Origin: Streptomyces capitiformicae
Lineage (GTDB): Bacteria > Actinomycetota > Actinomycetes > Streptomycetales > Streptomycetaceae
DNA: 64,000 nt
Reading direction: 5' to 3'
NCBI RefSeq assembly: GCF_002214185.1
Contig: NZ_CP022161.1
Coordinates: forward strand, 6,827,486 to 6,891,485
This document shows, piece by piece, positions 1 through 8,476 of this stretch (its first letter is position 1; each line of letters opens with the position of its first letter). Both the position numbers and the translations under genes were made by a program. A model generated the notes under the pieces. That model made no database searches. It saw only the letters and a program-made list of their open reading frames with translations, and was not told the DNA's origin.

Positions 1-18
1 GGTTCCTACGTTCGGGCG

Positions 19-1608
19 ATGACGACCTTCGATGAACTCCTGGCCACGGCACCCCCGCCCGACCTGCGCCGGGCCACCGCGGAGCTGAATCTTCTGAAGG
101 AAGAGGTGAGCCGGGGCCCCGACCCGGACGCCACACGCCGCCAGCACGCCAAGGGAAAGCTCACGGTCCGGGAGCGTCTCGACCTGCTCTTCGACCCGGG
201 CACGTTCACCGAGATCGAGCCGCTGCGCCGCCACCGCGCCACCGGCTTCGGCCTGGAGGACCGCAAACCGCATGGCGACGGTGTGGTCATCGGCTGGGGG
301 CAGGTGCACGGCCGCACCGTCTTCGCCTACGCCCACGACTTCCGCGTCTTCGCCGGCGCTCTGGGAGAGGCCCACGCCGCGAAGGTCCACAAGGTGATGG
401 ATCTGGCCGTGTCCGCGGGGGCGCCCCTGGTCGGTCTCAACGACGGAGCCGGGGCCCGCATCCAGGAGGGCGTCACCGCGCTGGCGGGCTACGGCGGGAT
501 CTTCCAGCGCAACACCCGGGCCTCGGGGGTCATCCCGCAGCTCAGCGTCATGCTCGGCCCGTGTGCGGGCGGCGCCGCCTACTCCCCGGCCTTGACGGAC
601 TTCGTGTTCATGGTCCGCGAGACCTCCCAGATGTTCATCACCGGACCCGACGTGGTGCAGGCGGTGACCGGCGAGGAGATCACCCACAACGGTCTCGGCG
701 GCGCGGACGTGCACGCCGGCATGTCGGGCGTGGCCGGGTTCTGCTACGACGACGAGACCGAGTGCCTGGAGGACGTCCGCTTCCTGCTGTCGCTGCTGCC
801 GCAGAACAACCGCGAGCTGCCCCCGGAGGCCCACAGCGCCGACCCGGCCGACCGGCGCACCGACTCCCTGACCTCCCTCGTCCCCGCCGACCCCGCCCAG
901 GCGTACGACATGCGCGCCGTCATCGAGGAGATCGTCGACGAGGGCGAGTTCTTCGAGGTGCACGAGGCCTGGGCCCGCAATGTGGTGTGCGCCTTCGCGC
1001 GGCTCGGCGGGCAGGTGGTGGGCGTCGTAGCCAATCAGCCCGCCACGCTGGCCGGGGTGCTGGACATCCACGGCTCGGAGAAGGCGGCACGATTCGTCTC
1101 CATCTGCGACGCGTTCAACATCCCGCTGGTGACACTGGTGGACGTGCCGGGTTTCCTGCCGGGGGTGGACCAGGAGCACGGCGGGATCATCCGGCACGGC
1201 GCGAAGCTGCTGTACGCGTACTGCAACGCATCCGTGCCCCGGATCTCCCTCGTGCTGCGCAAGGCGTACGGCGGCGCCTACATCGTCATGGACTCCCGCT
1301 CGATCGGGGCCGATCTGTCCTTCGCCTGGCCGACGAACGAGATCGCGGTGATGGGGGCGGAAGGGGCTGCGAACGTGGTCTTCCGGCGGGAGATCGCCGC
1401 CGCCGACGACCCTGAGGCGACTCGCGCCCGGCTGGTCGAGGGGTACAAGTCGGAGCTGATGCATCCGTACTACGCCGCGGAGCGGGGGCTGATAGACGAC
1501 GTCATCGATCCCGGCGACACCCGCCGGGTGCTGATCCGCTCGCTGGCCATGCTGCGGGGCAAACACACCGAGCTACCGGACCGAAAGCACGGCAACGTGC
1601 CCCTGTGA
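19..1608 (+). CDS. acyl-CoA carboxylase carboxyltransferase beta subunit
   Basis: This is the carboxyltransferase (beta) subunit of a biotin-dependent acyl-CoA carboxylase, which passes carboxyl from carboxybiotin to acetyl- or propionyl-CoA in the cytoplasm. The 529 residues match the family length, and both crotonase-like halves are present: GPCAGGAAYSP starts at residue 180 and KAYGGAYIVM spans 415-424. Residue 422 is Ile. In S. coelicolor PccB the matching Asp422 favours propionyl-CoA and Ile there widens use to acetyl-CoA, so I infer an AccD-like or broad specificity. No biotin carboxylase or biotin carrier gene is visible, so the partner subunit must be encoded elsewhere. Only 18 bases precede the ATG in this window, so an earlier start cannot be excluded. 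Confidence 0.92.
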   Translation: MTTFDELLATAPPPDLRRATAELNLLKEEVSRGPDPDATRRQHAKGKLTVRERLDLLFDPGTFTEIEPLRRHRATGFGLEDRKPHGDGVVIGWGQVHGRTVFAYAHDFRVFAGALGEAHAAKVHKVMDLAVSAGAPLVGLNDGAGARIQEGVTALAGYGGIFQRNTRASGVIPQLSVMLGPCAGGAAYSPALTDFVFMVRETSQMFITGPDVVQAVTGEEITHNGLGGADVHAGMSGVAGFCYDDETECLEDVRFLLSLLPQNNRELPPEAHSADPADRRTDSLTSLVPADPAQAYDMRAVIEEIVDEGEFFEVHEAWARNVVCAFARLGGQVVGVVANQPATLAGVLDIHGSEKAARFVSICDAFNIPLVTLVDVPGFLPGVDQEHGGIIRHGAKLLYAYCNASVPRISLVLRKAYGGAYIVMDSRSIGADLSFAWPTNEIAVMGAEGAANVVFRREIAAADDPEATRARLVEGYKSELMHPYYAAERGLIDDVIDPGDTRRVLIRSLAMLRGKHTELPDRKHGNVPL

Positions 1609-1823
1609 CGCGGCCCGGGTTCCCTGCCTGGCGCCCGCGCCGTCCTCAACGCCGGCATCCGTTCGACCAACCAGCCGGGGCGACGATCGGGAGGTGCGCA
1701 GCACTCGTGGCCGTCACCGGCGCGTGGTGGTGGACGGTCGGCGAACTCGGGTGGTCGAGGTGTCTTCGATGCGGGCGGTGCGCAGGTGTGGGGCAGGGCC
1801 TGGGCTTAAAGGCTCATGTATTC

Positions 1824-1836
1824 GGAAATGATGTCC
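1824..1836. promoter_or_regulatory. weak Zur-like palindrome upstream of the PLP cassette
   Basis: The interval between the carboxylase gene and the decarboxylase start (about 325 bases) holds no convincing gene. Inside a locally AT-richer patch lies GGAAATGATGTCC, an imperfect 13-bp inverted repeat centred on G1830. It resembles the core of actinobacterial Zur boxes (TGAAAATGATTTTCA-type) but matches only partly. Its position about 100 bases before the start fits a promoter-proximal operator. A better Zur-like match lies before the methyltransferase gene, which is the main reason to report this weak one. Confidence 0.3.
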
Positions 1837-1934
1837 CCGAACGATTGTCTGGGCCGCTGCCGGTGCAAGGACGGGCAGCGGCTCTTGAGTGCCGGGAGCC
1901 GTGAATCGGCCCGGTGCGCGGGGAGGAGCCTTTC

Positions 1935-3458
1935 GTGCGTGAGCCCTTGTACCTGCAGCCACGGCTCGAACCACCGCTCAGCTCGTTACTGGCCGCCCCG
2001 GACCTCCTGCACACGCTTGTCGACGCGCTCGGCTCCCCCCTCAACGTGCTGCTGCCCGACCGGATCGCCGAGAACGCCGAGCGTTTCCGCGCCGTCTACC
2101 GCAGGCACCACCTCGGCGGCCGGATCTCCTTCGCCCACAAGGCGAACCGCTCCAGCGCCCTGCTGCGGCGGCTGGCCGTCACCGACCCGGCCGCGGTCGG
2201 CGTCGACGTTGCGTCCCTGAGCGAGTTGCAGCACGCCCTGGGCTGCGGTTTCACCCCCGACCGCATCACGGCCACCGGACCCAAGGACCCCGCGTTCCTC
2301 TGGCTCGCCGCCCGCAGCGGAGTGACCGTGCACCCCGACTCGGTGACGGAGCTGGAGCAACTGGCCGAGCTGGTACGCAAGTTCGCGCTGCCGCGCATCG
2401 CCGCCGTACCTCGGCTGTCCGGGTTCGAAACCGGCACCGGTACAGGAGCCGCCACCGGCACCGGCACCGGTGCCTCCGGAGTGAAGGTGCTCTCCCGGCG
2501 CAGCCGCTTCGGCACGCCCGTGGGCGAGGTGGGCGCGCTGCTGGACACGCTCGAACGGCACCGGGACGCCGTCGAGCCGGTCGGCGTGGCGTACCACCTG
2601 GACACGACCGGGCTGGCGGAGAAGGCCGTCGCGCTGGAGAGTTGCGTCGGCGTCATGGACGAACTCCGTGCGCGGGGGCTGGATCCGCGGTTCGTGGACA
2701 TCGGCGGCGGCTTCGGCGTCAGCTATGTCCAGGACGCCGCCCAGTGGGACCGGTACACCACCGAACTGGCGGGCGCCGTACTCGGCACCCGGCCCGCCAT
2801 GACCTGGCGCGGTCACGGCTACGGTCTGCGCAACGAGGGCGGCACGCTGCGCGGAGCACTGGGCCTGTACCCCGCCCACCGCCCGACAGCGGGGCCCGGC
2901 TACCTCGACGCACTCCTCTCCGCGCCCGCCCCCGCCTCGGGGCGCCCGCCGGCCACGCTTCTCCTGGAGCACCTCTACGACCTGTCCATCCAGCCCGGCA
3001 GGGCCCTGCTCGACCAGTGCGGCGCCGTACTGGCGCGGGTGCTCGACGTGCGGCCCACCGGTTCGGGCGACCACCTGGTGCGCCTCGGCCTGAACGCCGG
3101 GGACATGAGCCTGGAGGAGCACGGGGTCATCGTCGATCCCGTGCTGCTTCCCCACGGCGGCGGTGGTGGCGGTGTGCAGGACGCGGACGACGGGCCGGTC
3201 ACGGTCCACCTTTTCGGAAACCTGTGTCTGGAGGCCGACCTGATCACCCGACGGACCGTGTTCCTTCCCCGGCTCCCACGCGTCGGCGACCTGCTCGCCT
3301 TCGCCAACACCGCGGGCTACGCGATGGACTTCCACGCCCACTCCGCTCAGCGGCAGCCCCTCGCCCGTACGGTCGCCGTGACGCGGGACGGCGGTTCCTG
3401 GCGATGGTGCCTGGACGAGGAGTACTGGCCGATCACACGACCGGGGGGACCTGCATGA
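1935..3458 (+). CDS. Y4yA-type PLP-dependent decarboxylase
   Basis: This is a fold-type III PLP enzyme of the diaminopimelate/ornithine decarboxylase group, closest in features to the Y4yA family. The PLP lysine is probably Lys69 in SFAHKAN, and the phosphate-binding glycine loop appears as DIGGGFG. I chose GTG 1935 because GGAGGAG sits seven bases upstream; an earlier in-frame GTG at 1914 lacks a ribosome site. The 507-residue product carries a low-complexity Gly-Thr-Ala insert around residues 165-182, encoded by ACCGGC repeats, and a run of six glycines near the C-terminus. The stop overlaps the next start (ATGA), so it is translationally coupled to the cysteine synthase-like gene. SbnH of staphyloferrin B biosynthesis belongs to the same fold and also sits beside a cysteine synthase-like SbnA. 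The substrate here is unknown. Confidence 0.82.
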   Translation: MREPLYLQPRLEPPLSSLLAAPDLLHTLVDALGSPLNVLLPDRIAENAERFRAVYRRHHLGGRISFAHKANRSSALLRRLAVTDPAAVGVDVASLSELQHALGCGFTPDRITATGPKDPAFLWLAARSGVTVHPDSVTELEQLAELVRKFALPRIAAVPRLSGFETGTGTGAATGTGTGASGVKVLSRRSRFGTPVGEVGALLDTLERHRDAVEPVGVAYHLDTTGLAEKAVALESCVGVMDELRARGLDPRFVDIGGGFGVSYVQDAAQWDRYTTELAGAVLGTRPAMTWRGHGYGLRNEGGTLRGALGLYPAHRPTAGPGYLDALLSAPAPASGRPPATLLLEHLYDLSIQPGRALLDQCGAVLARVLDVRPTGSGDHLVRLGLNAGDMSLEEHGVIVDPVLLPHGGGGGGVQDADDGPVTVHLFGNLCLEADLITRRTVFLPRLPRVGDLLAFANTAGYAMDFHAHSAQRQPLARTVAVTRDGGSWRWCLDEEYWPITRPGGPA

Positions 3459-4780
3459 GGTACGACAGCATCACCGACGCCATCGGCAACACCCCGCTGG
3501 TGCGCATCGACCCGGCCGTGCACGGCCTCACCCACATCGACCTGTACGCCAAGCTGGAGATGCTCAACCCCTTCGGCTCGGTCAAGGACCGGCCCGCGTG
3601 GAACATGGCCCGTCCGCACCTCGCCGCTGCGGCCGAACGCGGCGAGACCGTCGTGGAACTCTCCAGCGGGAACACGGCGAAGGCGCTGGCCCTGCTCGCG
3701 GGCATGCACGGCCTGAAGTTCAAGAGCGTCACCAACCGGATGCGGATCCCGGAGATCAAGGAACTGCTCCTGCTCCTCGGCGCCGAGATCGAGGAACTGC
3801 CGGGCCAGAGCGAGTGCCTCGACCCGACCGACACCGACGACCCGTTGACCCGCTTTCACCAGGCACTCGCCGAGCCCGGCGGCGCCTATCTGCACACCGA
3901 CCAGTACTTCAACCCGCGCAACACCGAGGCGCACGCGACGGGCACCGGCCCGGAGATCATCAAGGACCTCGAGGGCCGGGCACCGGACTGGTTCATCGCC
4001 TGTGTGGGCACCGCCGGTTCGTCCACCGGCGTGGCCAGGGTGCTGCGCGAACACGACCCGGACGTACGGGTCCTCGGCCTGGTCGCCCACAAGTCGGACT
4101 TCATCCCCGGCATCCGCACCATCGACGAGGTGCACCAGGTCGGCCTCTTCGACCCGGCGACCTACGACACGATCGAGTCGGTGACCGCCGACGAGGCCAT
4201 CGACGGCATGATGACGCTGATCCGCCGCTGCGGACTCCTGTCCGGGCCCACGGGCGGAGCCGCCTTCCAGGGTGCGATACGTCATCTCCGCACGGTGGAC
4301 GAGGAGTTGACCGAACGGCAAACCGCGGTGTTCATCGTCTGCGACCGTGCCGAGAGCTACCTCGGTTACGTGCGGCAGCGCCGCCCCGAACTGCTCGGCA
4401 GGCCGCCCCGGAAGAACTCGGCGGCGACCCTCACCGAGGCGGAGGTACGGGACGAGGCCAAGGTCATCGACATCGACGCCGCTCGTCGCTGGATCGACGC
4501 AGATCCCGCGCCGCTCGTCATCGACCTGCGCGGACCGCACGCGTACGCCGCGCTGCACATCGACGGCTCGGTCAACATCGCCGACGAACTCTTCGACGAA
4601 CTCCTGCGCGGCGGGCTGCCCTTCAGCAGGCGGCGGCCGGTGCTGCTGGCCTGCCCGGTCGGCGAGAAGTCCGCCCGCTACGCCGCGCTGCTGACCCGCA
4701 TGGGGCACCCGGACGTACGCAGCCTGTCCGGTGGCATCGTCGCCTGGCGGGACGCCGGCGCACCTCTGGTCCGGGACTGA
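3455..4780 (+). CDS. cysteine synthase-like enzyme fused to rhodanese domain
   Basis: This 441-residue protein has a fold-type II PLP domain (residues 1 to about 310) followed by a rhodanese domain (about 335-441). The PLP lysine is Lys44 in NPFGSVKDR, and the phosphate/substrate loop SSGNTAK follows. The rhodanese loop CPVGEKS carries the likely catalytic Cys400, so persulfide transfer is plausible. Such enzymes replace the acetyl or phosphate group of an activated serine with sulfide or another nucleophile; SbnA relatives make a diaminopropionate precursor instead of cysteine. The gene overlaps the decarboxylase by four bases and is followed after two bases by a class V aminotransferase, so the three form one operon. 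A PLP synthase, a sulfur carrier and a desulfurase side by side suggest a sulfur- or diaminopropionate-containing small molecule, but that is inference. Confidence 0.85.
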   Translation: MRYDSITDAIGNTPLVRIDPAVHGLTHIDLYAKLEMLNPFGSVKDRPAWNMARPHLAAAAERGETVVELSSGNTAKALALLAGMHGLKFKSVTNRMRIPEIKELLLLLGAEIEELPGQSECLDPTDTDDPLTRFHQALAEPGGAYLHTDQYFNPRNTEAHATGTGPEIIKDLEGRAPDWFIACVGTAGSSTGVARVLREHDPDVRVLGLVAHKSDFIPGIRTIDEVHQVGLFDPATYDTIESVTADEAIDGMMTLIRRCGLLSGPTGGAAFQGAIRHLRTVDEELTERQTAVFIVCDRAESYLGYVRQRRPELLGRPPRKNSAATLTEAEVRDEAKVIDIDAARRWIDADPAPLVIDLRGPHAYAALHIDGSVNIADELFDELLRGGLPFSRRRPVLLACPVGEKSARYAALLTRMGHPDVRSLSGGIVAWRDAGAPLVRD

Positions 4781-4782
4781 CC

Positions 4783-5994
4783 ATGGAGGGACTGACCAAG
4801 GACGACGATTTCAAGGAACTGACGGCCTGGCAGGCGGACATACGCGGCCAGTTCCCCATCCTCACCGCGCACCCCGAACTCGCCTACCTCGACAGCGCGG
4901 CCACCGCACAGAAGCCGCGGGCCGTGCTGAACGCCGTGGAGACGTACCTGACGACGACGAACGCCAACGCCGGGCGGGGCACCTACCCGTGGGCGAACCA
5001 CACGACCGCGCTCGTCGAGCGCACCCGGCGACGCGTCAAGGAGTTCCTCGGCGACCCCGAACCCGACTCCGACCGCTCCACCGTCCACTTCGTCAGCGGA
5101 ACCACCGAAGGGCTGCGGGCGGTCGCCCGCGACTGGCTCACCACCCACCTCACCGACGGCGACGAGATCCTCGTCCCGTACGCCGACCACCAGGCCAACC
5201 TGGCTCCCTGGCTGGAGGCCCAGCGGCTGCTGGCCGAACGGGGCGTCGGCGTACAAGTGCGCGCGCTCCCGTATCAGGAGGCGTCCGGTGACTACGACCA
5301 TCGGGCGCTTCCCGAACTCGTCGGCCCGCGCACGCGGTTCGTCGCCGCCACACACATCCACCACGTCTACGGCGGCGACATGAACGTGCACCGTTTGCGC
5401 GCGGCCGTCGGCCCAGATGTGCCGATCTGCCTGGACGCCGCCCAGAGCGTCGGCCATCTGCCGGTCTCCGTGACCGAACTCGACGTGGATTTCGTGGTCT
5501 TCTCCGGACACAAGGCCATGGCCCTGCCCGGCACCGGAGCCGTGTGGGCCCGCAACGACCCCGCACGGGGGCCGGAGTTCAGGCCCGGAGGCTGGCAGGG
5601 CACCCCCAACACCGTGGGCATCGCCTCCCTCGAAGCCGCGCTCGACTGGCTGGACGCGGCGGGCACCGACCGGATCGCCCGCTGGAGCACCGCTCTCACG
5701 GCCCGGCTCACCGAGGGGCTGCGCCACCTCACGCCGTACGAGATCCTGGGCTGCCAGACCAGTCTGGCCGCAGACTCCCGCGTGCAGCGCCGGCACGGCA
5801 TCGTCTCCTTCAGGCACCACGACATCCCCTCCGACGACCTCGGCTTCATCCTGTTCAGCCACGGCTTCATGGTCCGCGCGGACAGCCTCTGTCAGGCGGG
5901 GGCGGACGAGCAGGACGCCTCGGTCCGGGTCAGCGTCCACGCGTACAACACGGTCGAGGAGATCGACCGCCTGCTGACCGTCCTCCCCGACTGA
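4783..5994 (+). CDS. class V aminotransferase / cysteine desulfurase-like
   Basis: The 403-residue protein is a fold-type I PLP enzyme of the SufS/CsdA/NifS group. It has the N-terminal LDSAATAQKP motif, the PLP lysine Lys244 in FSGHKAMAL and the C-terminal RVSVHAYNT motif typical of this family. A cysteine in DSLCQAG lies roughly where the persulfide-forming loop of SufS sits, so desulfurase activity is possible, but the canonical RAGHHC context is absent. The ATG lies two bases after the stop of the cysteine synthase-rhodanese gene, indicating coupled translation. A lyase or epimerase role in a biosynthetic pathway is the main alternative. Confidence 0.82.
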   Translation: MEGLTKDDDFKELTAWQADIRGQFPILTAHPELAYLDSAATAQKPRAVLNAVETYLTTTNANAGRGTYPWANHTTALVERTRRRVKEFLGDPEPDSDRSTVHFVSGTTEGLRAVARDWLTTHLTDGDEILVPYADHQANLAPWLEAQRLLAERGVGVQVRALPYQEASGDYDHRALPELVGPRTRFVAATHIHHVYGGDMNVHRLRAAVGPDVPICLDAAQSVGHLPVSVTELDVDFVVFSGHKAMALPGTGAVWARNDPARGPEFRPGGWQGTPNTVGIASLEAALDWLDAAGTDRIARWSTALTARLTEGLRHLTPYEILGCQTSLAADSRVQRRHGIVSFRHHDIPSDDLGFILFSHGFMVRADSLCQAGADEQDASVRVSVHAYNTVEEIDRLLTVLPD

Positions 5995-6017
5995 CCTCAC
6001 TGACCCAACAATGTGAA

Positions 6018-6032
6018 TGGGAACCGTTTTCA
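6018..6032. promoter_or_regulatory. Zur-like operator before the methyltransferase gene
   Basis: The sequence TGGGAACCGTTTTCA has the 7-1-7 inverted-repeat layout of actinobacterial Zur boxes (consensus close to TGAAAACNGTTTTCA): the right half is perfect and the left half differs at two positions. It lies 24 bases after the aminotransferase stop and about 60 bases before the methyltransferase start, with a possible -10 element (TAGGGT) just downstream. I infer zinc-responsive repression of the methyltransferase. No Zur, ZnuABC or alternative ribosomal protein gene is present in the window to support it. Confidence 0.4.
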
Positions 6033-6093
6033 GCTGTAGGGTCGCTCGTGAGTACCGTGGGACAGAGCGAGACGGCAGGGGTGGCACGGGCCG

Positions 6094-6867
6094 ATGGGCG
6101 TGAGCATGGCGACGGCCAAGATGTGGGTGGAGCGCTGGGAGCGCCAGCAGGAGCGCTACGCCCTCGACCGTGAGGAGCGCTTCACCGTGATCGCCGATGT
6201 CATCGAACACGTCACGGCCGACGGCACCGAGCCCCTGCTCCTCGACCTCGGCTGCGGGCCCGGCTCCCTGGCCACCCGGCTGTCCGCGCGCATGCCGCAC
6301 GCCGAGATCGTCGCCGCCGACATGGACCCGCTGCTCCTGGAACTGGGCCGCACCCACCACCCGTACGCCGCCCGCTACGTGGACACCGTGATCGGCGACG
6401 ACGGCTGGACCGACGCCCTCGACCTGGGCCGCCCCCTGGACGCGGCCGTCTCCACCACCGCCCTGCACTACCTCTCCGTGCCGACCCTGCTCCGGACCTA
6501 CCGCCAACTCGCTGCTCTCCTGCGGCCCGGTGGCGCCCTCGTCAACGGCGACCACTTCCCCCACCACAGCCCGCCCTGCGCGAACCTCGCCCGGCACGTG
6601 GGACGCCGTCATGCCGAACGCTGCGGCACCCACGACCACGAGGACTGGCAGTCCTGGTGGACCGCGGCCGCCCAGGACCCGGAACTGGCCGACCTGTTCA
6701 CCCAACGCGCGCAGCGACAGGCGGCACTCGGCAACCACGACGGCAACGACAACACGCTGACCCTCGCCGACCACACCGCACTGCTGCGGGAAGCGGGCTT
6801 CCACCACATCACCCCCGTCTGGCAGTTCGGCGACAGTCACGTCCTCGTCGCGCTCAAGGGAGAGTGA
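6094..6867 (+). CDS. class I SAM-dependent methyltransferase
   Basis: The 257-residue protein has the SAM-binding motif I LDLGCGPGS at residues 50-58, an acidic motif II (AADMD) and a Rossmann-type continuation, so it should methylate a small molecule or macromolecule using S-adenosylmethionine. The substrate cannot be read from sequence. Several histidines gather in NGDHFPHHSPP. ATG 6094 is the first start; ATG 6106 is an in-frame alternative and neither has a strong ribosome site. It follows the PLP cassette on the same strand with a 99-base gap containing a Zur-like palindrome, so it may be a separate transcription unit of the same pathway. Confidence 0.8.
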   Translation: MGVSMATAKMWVERWERQQERYALDREERFTVIADVIEHVTADGTEPLLLDLGCGPGSLATRLSARMPHAEIVAADMDPLLLELGRTHHPYAARYVDTVIGDDGWTDALDLGRPLDAAVSTTALHYLSVPTLLRTYRQLAALLRPGGALVNGDHFPHHSPPCANLARHVGRRHAERCGTHDHEDWQSWWTAAAQDPELADLFTQRAQRQAALGNHDGNDNTLTLADHTALLREAGFHHITPVWQFGDSHVLVALKGE

Positions 6868-6904
6868 GGGGCGGGCCTAGCGGAGTACGGCTGTTTGATC
6901 GCCG

Positions 6905-6949
6905 GTGTCGCGAGCCGCGGTGTCGCGAGCCGCGGTGTCGCGACTCGCG
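6905..6949. repeat. 15-bp tandem repeat, three copies
   Basis: Three consecutive copies of GTGTCGCGAGCCGCG occur here, the third with two changes. They lie between the convergent 3' ends of the methyltransferase and the DHFR-fold gene. Each unit contains the palindrome TCGCGA and can fold locally, so the array may act as a weak terminator. No coding role is apparent. Confidence 0.85.
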
Positions 6950-6975
6950 GTAGCCGTGCGACGACGCCCGCCGAC

Positions 6976-7596
6976 TCAGGGCAGCACGCGGTAGGTCACG
7001 TGCGTGACCAGTTTCGCCGGCCGCGACTTCACCTGCTCCAGTTTCAGCGGTGGGACGCCTTCGAACAGCCGTGTGCCGGCGCCGAGCGTGAGCGGCGAAA
7101 TGTGCAGCCGCAGCTCGTCGATCAGGCCGGCGGCAAGGTACTGGTTGACGGTGGTCGCGCCACCCATGATCGCGACATCGCCGTCGCCGGCCGCCGCGCG
7201 TGCCTGTGCCAGCGCCGACTCGATCCCGTCGGTGACGAAGTGGAACGTGGTGCCGCCGTCCATCGGCTGCGGCTCGCGCGCGTGGTGGGTGAGCACGAAG
7301 ACCGGGGCGTGGTACGGCGGATCGTCGCCCCACCAGCCGTTCCACTGCCGGTCCCACTCGCCACGCACCGGGCCGAACATGTTGCGCCCCATGATGAACG
7401 CCTTGGCGGCGATCATCTCGTCGATCTCGGCCCGGTTCTCCTCGGGAGTTTCGGAGAACCAGGCGTGCAGCTTGTCGCCCCAGCCGTCGCCGCCGTCGTC
7501 GCCGAACGGGCGTTCCTCGGTCTGGTTGAGTCCGGCCGAGTACCCGTCGGCCGAGATCGTGATGCCGCAGACCACCTTGCCCGTGCGTGTGGTCAT
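6976..7596 (-). CDS. dihydrofolate reductase-fold (RibD C-terminal type) oxidoreductase
   Basis: The 206-residue protein matches the stand-alone RibD C-terminal/DHFR-like family, NADPH-dependent reductases of largely unknown substrate. Features are the N-terminal strand ending in SADGYSAG, FIMGRNMFGP in the cofactor region, AIMGGATTVNQYL, and a C-terminal DELRLHISP segment. A GAGGAG ribosome site lies six bases before the ATG. It is convergent with the methyltransferase gene and does not share an operon with a recognisable neighbour. A true folate enzyme is unlikely because these proteins usually lack the folate-specific residues. Confidence 0.85.
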   Translation of the reverse strand: MTTRTGKVVCGITISADGYSAGLNQTEERPFGDDGGDGWGDKLHAWFSETPEENRAEIDEMIAAKAFIMGRNMFGPVRGEWDRQWNGWWGDDPPYHAPVFVLTHHAREPQPMDGGTTFHFVTDGIESALAQARAAAGDGDVAIMGGATTVNQYLAAGLIDELRLHISPLTLGAGTRLFEGVPPLKLEQVKSRPAKLVTHVTYRVLP

Positions 7597-7679
7597 TGCG
7601 CTCTCCTCTCAGCGTGCGCCCATGCCCAGATTCTCCCCGGGGAGGGCCGAGCGCGCTCGAGGTTCGGACCCGGCGCCGG

Positions 7680-8005
7680 TCAGTCCGTGATCACAGGGCT
7701 GCGGTGGATCCACTCGTTGCCGTGGGCCGCCTGGTGCATGAAGGCGGCCACGGCCGCGCGACTGATGGTCGGGTTGCCCTTCATCGGCAGGCGGTCCCCG
7801 GCGCTGTAGGTGCCGTTGGCGGGGCCGTGGGTCAGCCGGGTCGGGTAGACCACGGTCCGCTCCAGCCCGCTGGAGCGGATGCGCTCGTCGGCTATCTCCT
7901 TGTCGGCGTAGATCGACCGCAGCAGCGTGCGGTAGATCGCCTTCTGTGTGGTGCTCGACCAGTCGAGGGTGTGGCCGACGCCCGAACGCCGCCGCGCGGA
8001 CCGGC
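7680..8005 (-). pseudogene. NAD(P)-binding SDR-type protein, C-terminal remnant
   Basis: About 105 codons on the minus strand match the C-terminal half of atypical short-chain dehydrogenases (NmrA/SDR group): KEIADERIRSSGLERTVVYP, followed by a GPANGTY segment and an SRAAVAAFM helix. The N-terminal Rossmann half with its glycine motif is missing. Upstream frames hold only weak fragments. I therefore call it a truncated pseudogene and not a short gene. Its original role is unknown. Confidence 0.65.
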
Positions 8006-8476
8006 GCGAGGACCCGTACGGCTGCGCTGGTACCTGCACCCGGGGGTTTCCCAGCCGACTCGGTGTGGGTGCAGCCGGCGACGGGCACGGTCACGTGCTG
8101 CCGTTGGTGCGGCCGACGACGGACGCCGTCACGTGCTTCTGTCTCCGTCGGTCGGCCCGTAAGCCTGTTCGGCCGGCCGGGGACGGTCGCGTTGGAAGGC
8201 GGCGTACAGCCACCACGGGGACGGCAGCGGGAGAACCGCTCCGGTCGCCAGGGGTGGCACCGGCAGGCATGTCACAGCAGTTGTGCGACGCCGGCCGCAA
8301 TCGGCACAGGCTCCGAGCGACCAACCCCCTGAGCCGTCACGTTCCGGCCGCCGAAGCCAAGGTCGGGGCGGCACCGACCCTGTCCGCCACCGATACGGTG
8401 GAGTTCTCCAAGGTCATCACCGGCCAGCCGCGCCCGCTTGCGGTTTTCGCCGGCCACGGCGGGGGACTCGCCGCGT
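8006..8476. other. intergenic stretch without recognisable gene
   Basis: This interval of about 470 bases separates the SDR remnant from the DUF2071 gene. Open frames exist on both strands, but their translations are Arg/Pro-rich and match no family I recognise. I see no terminator, repeat or palindrome standing out from the GC background. It may contain decayed 5' parts of the SDR gene. Confidence 0.5.
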
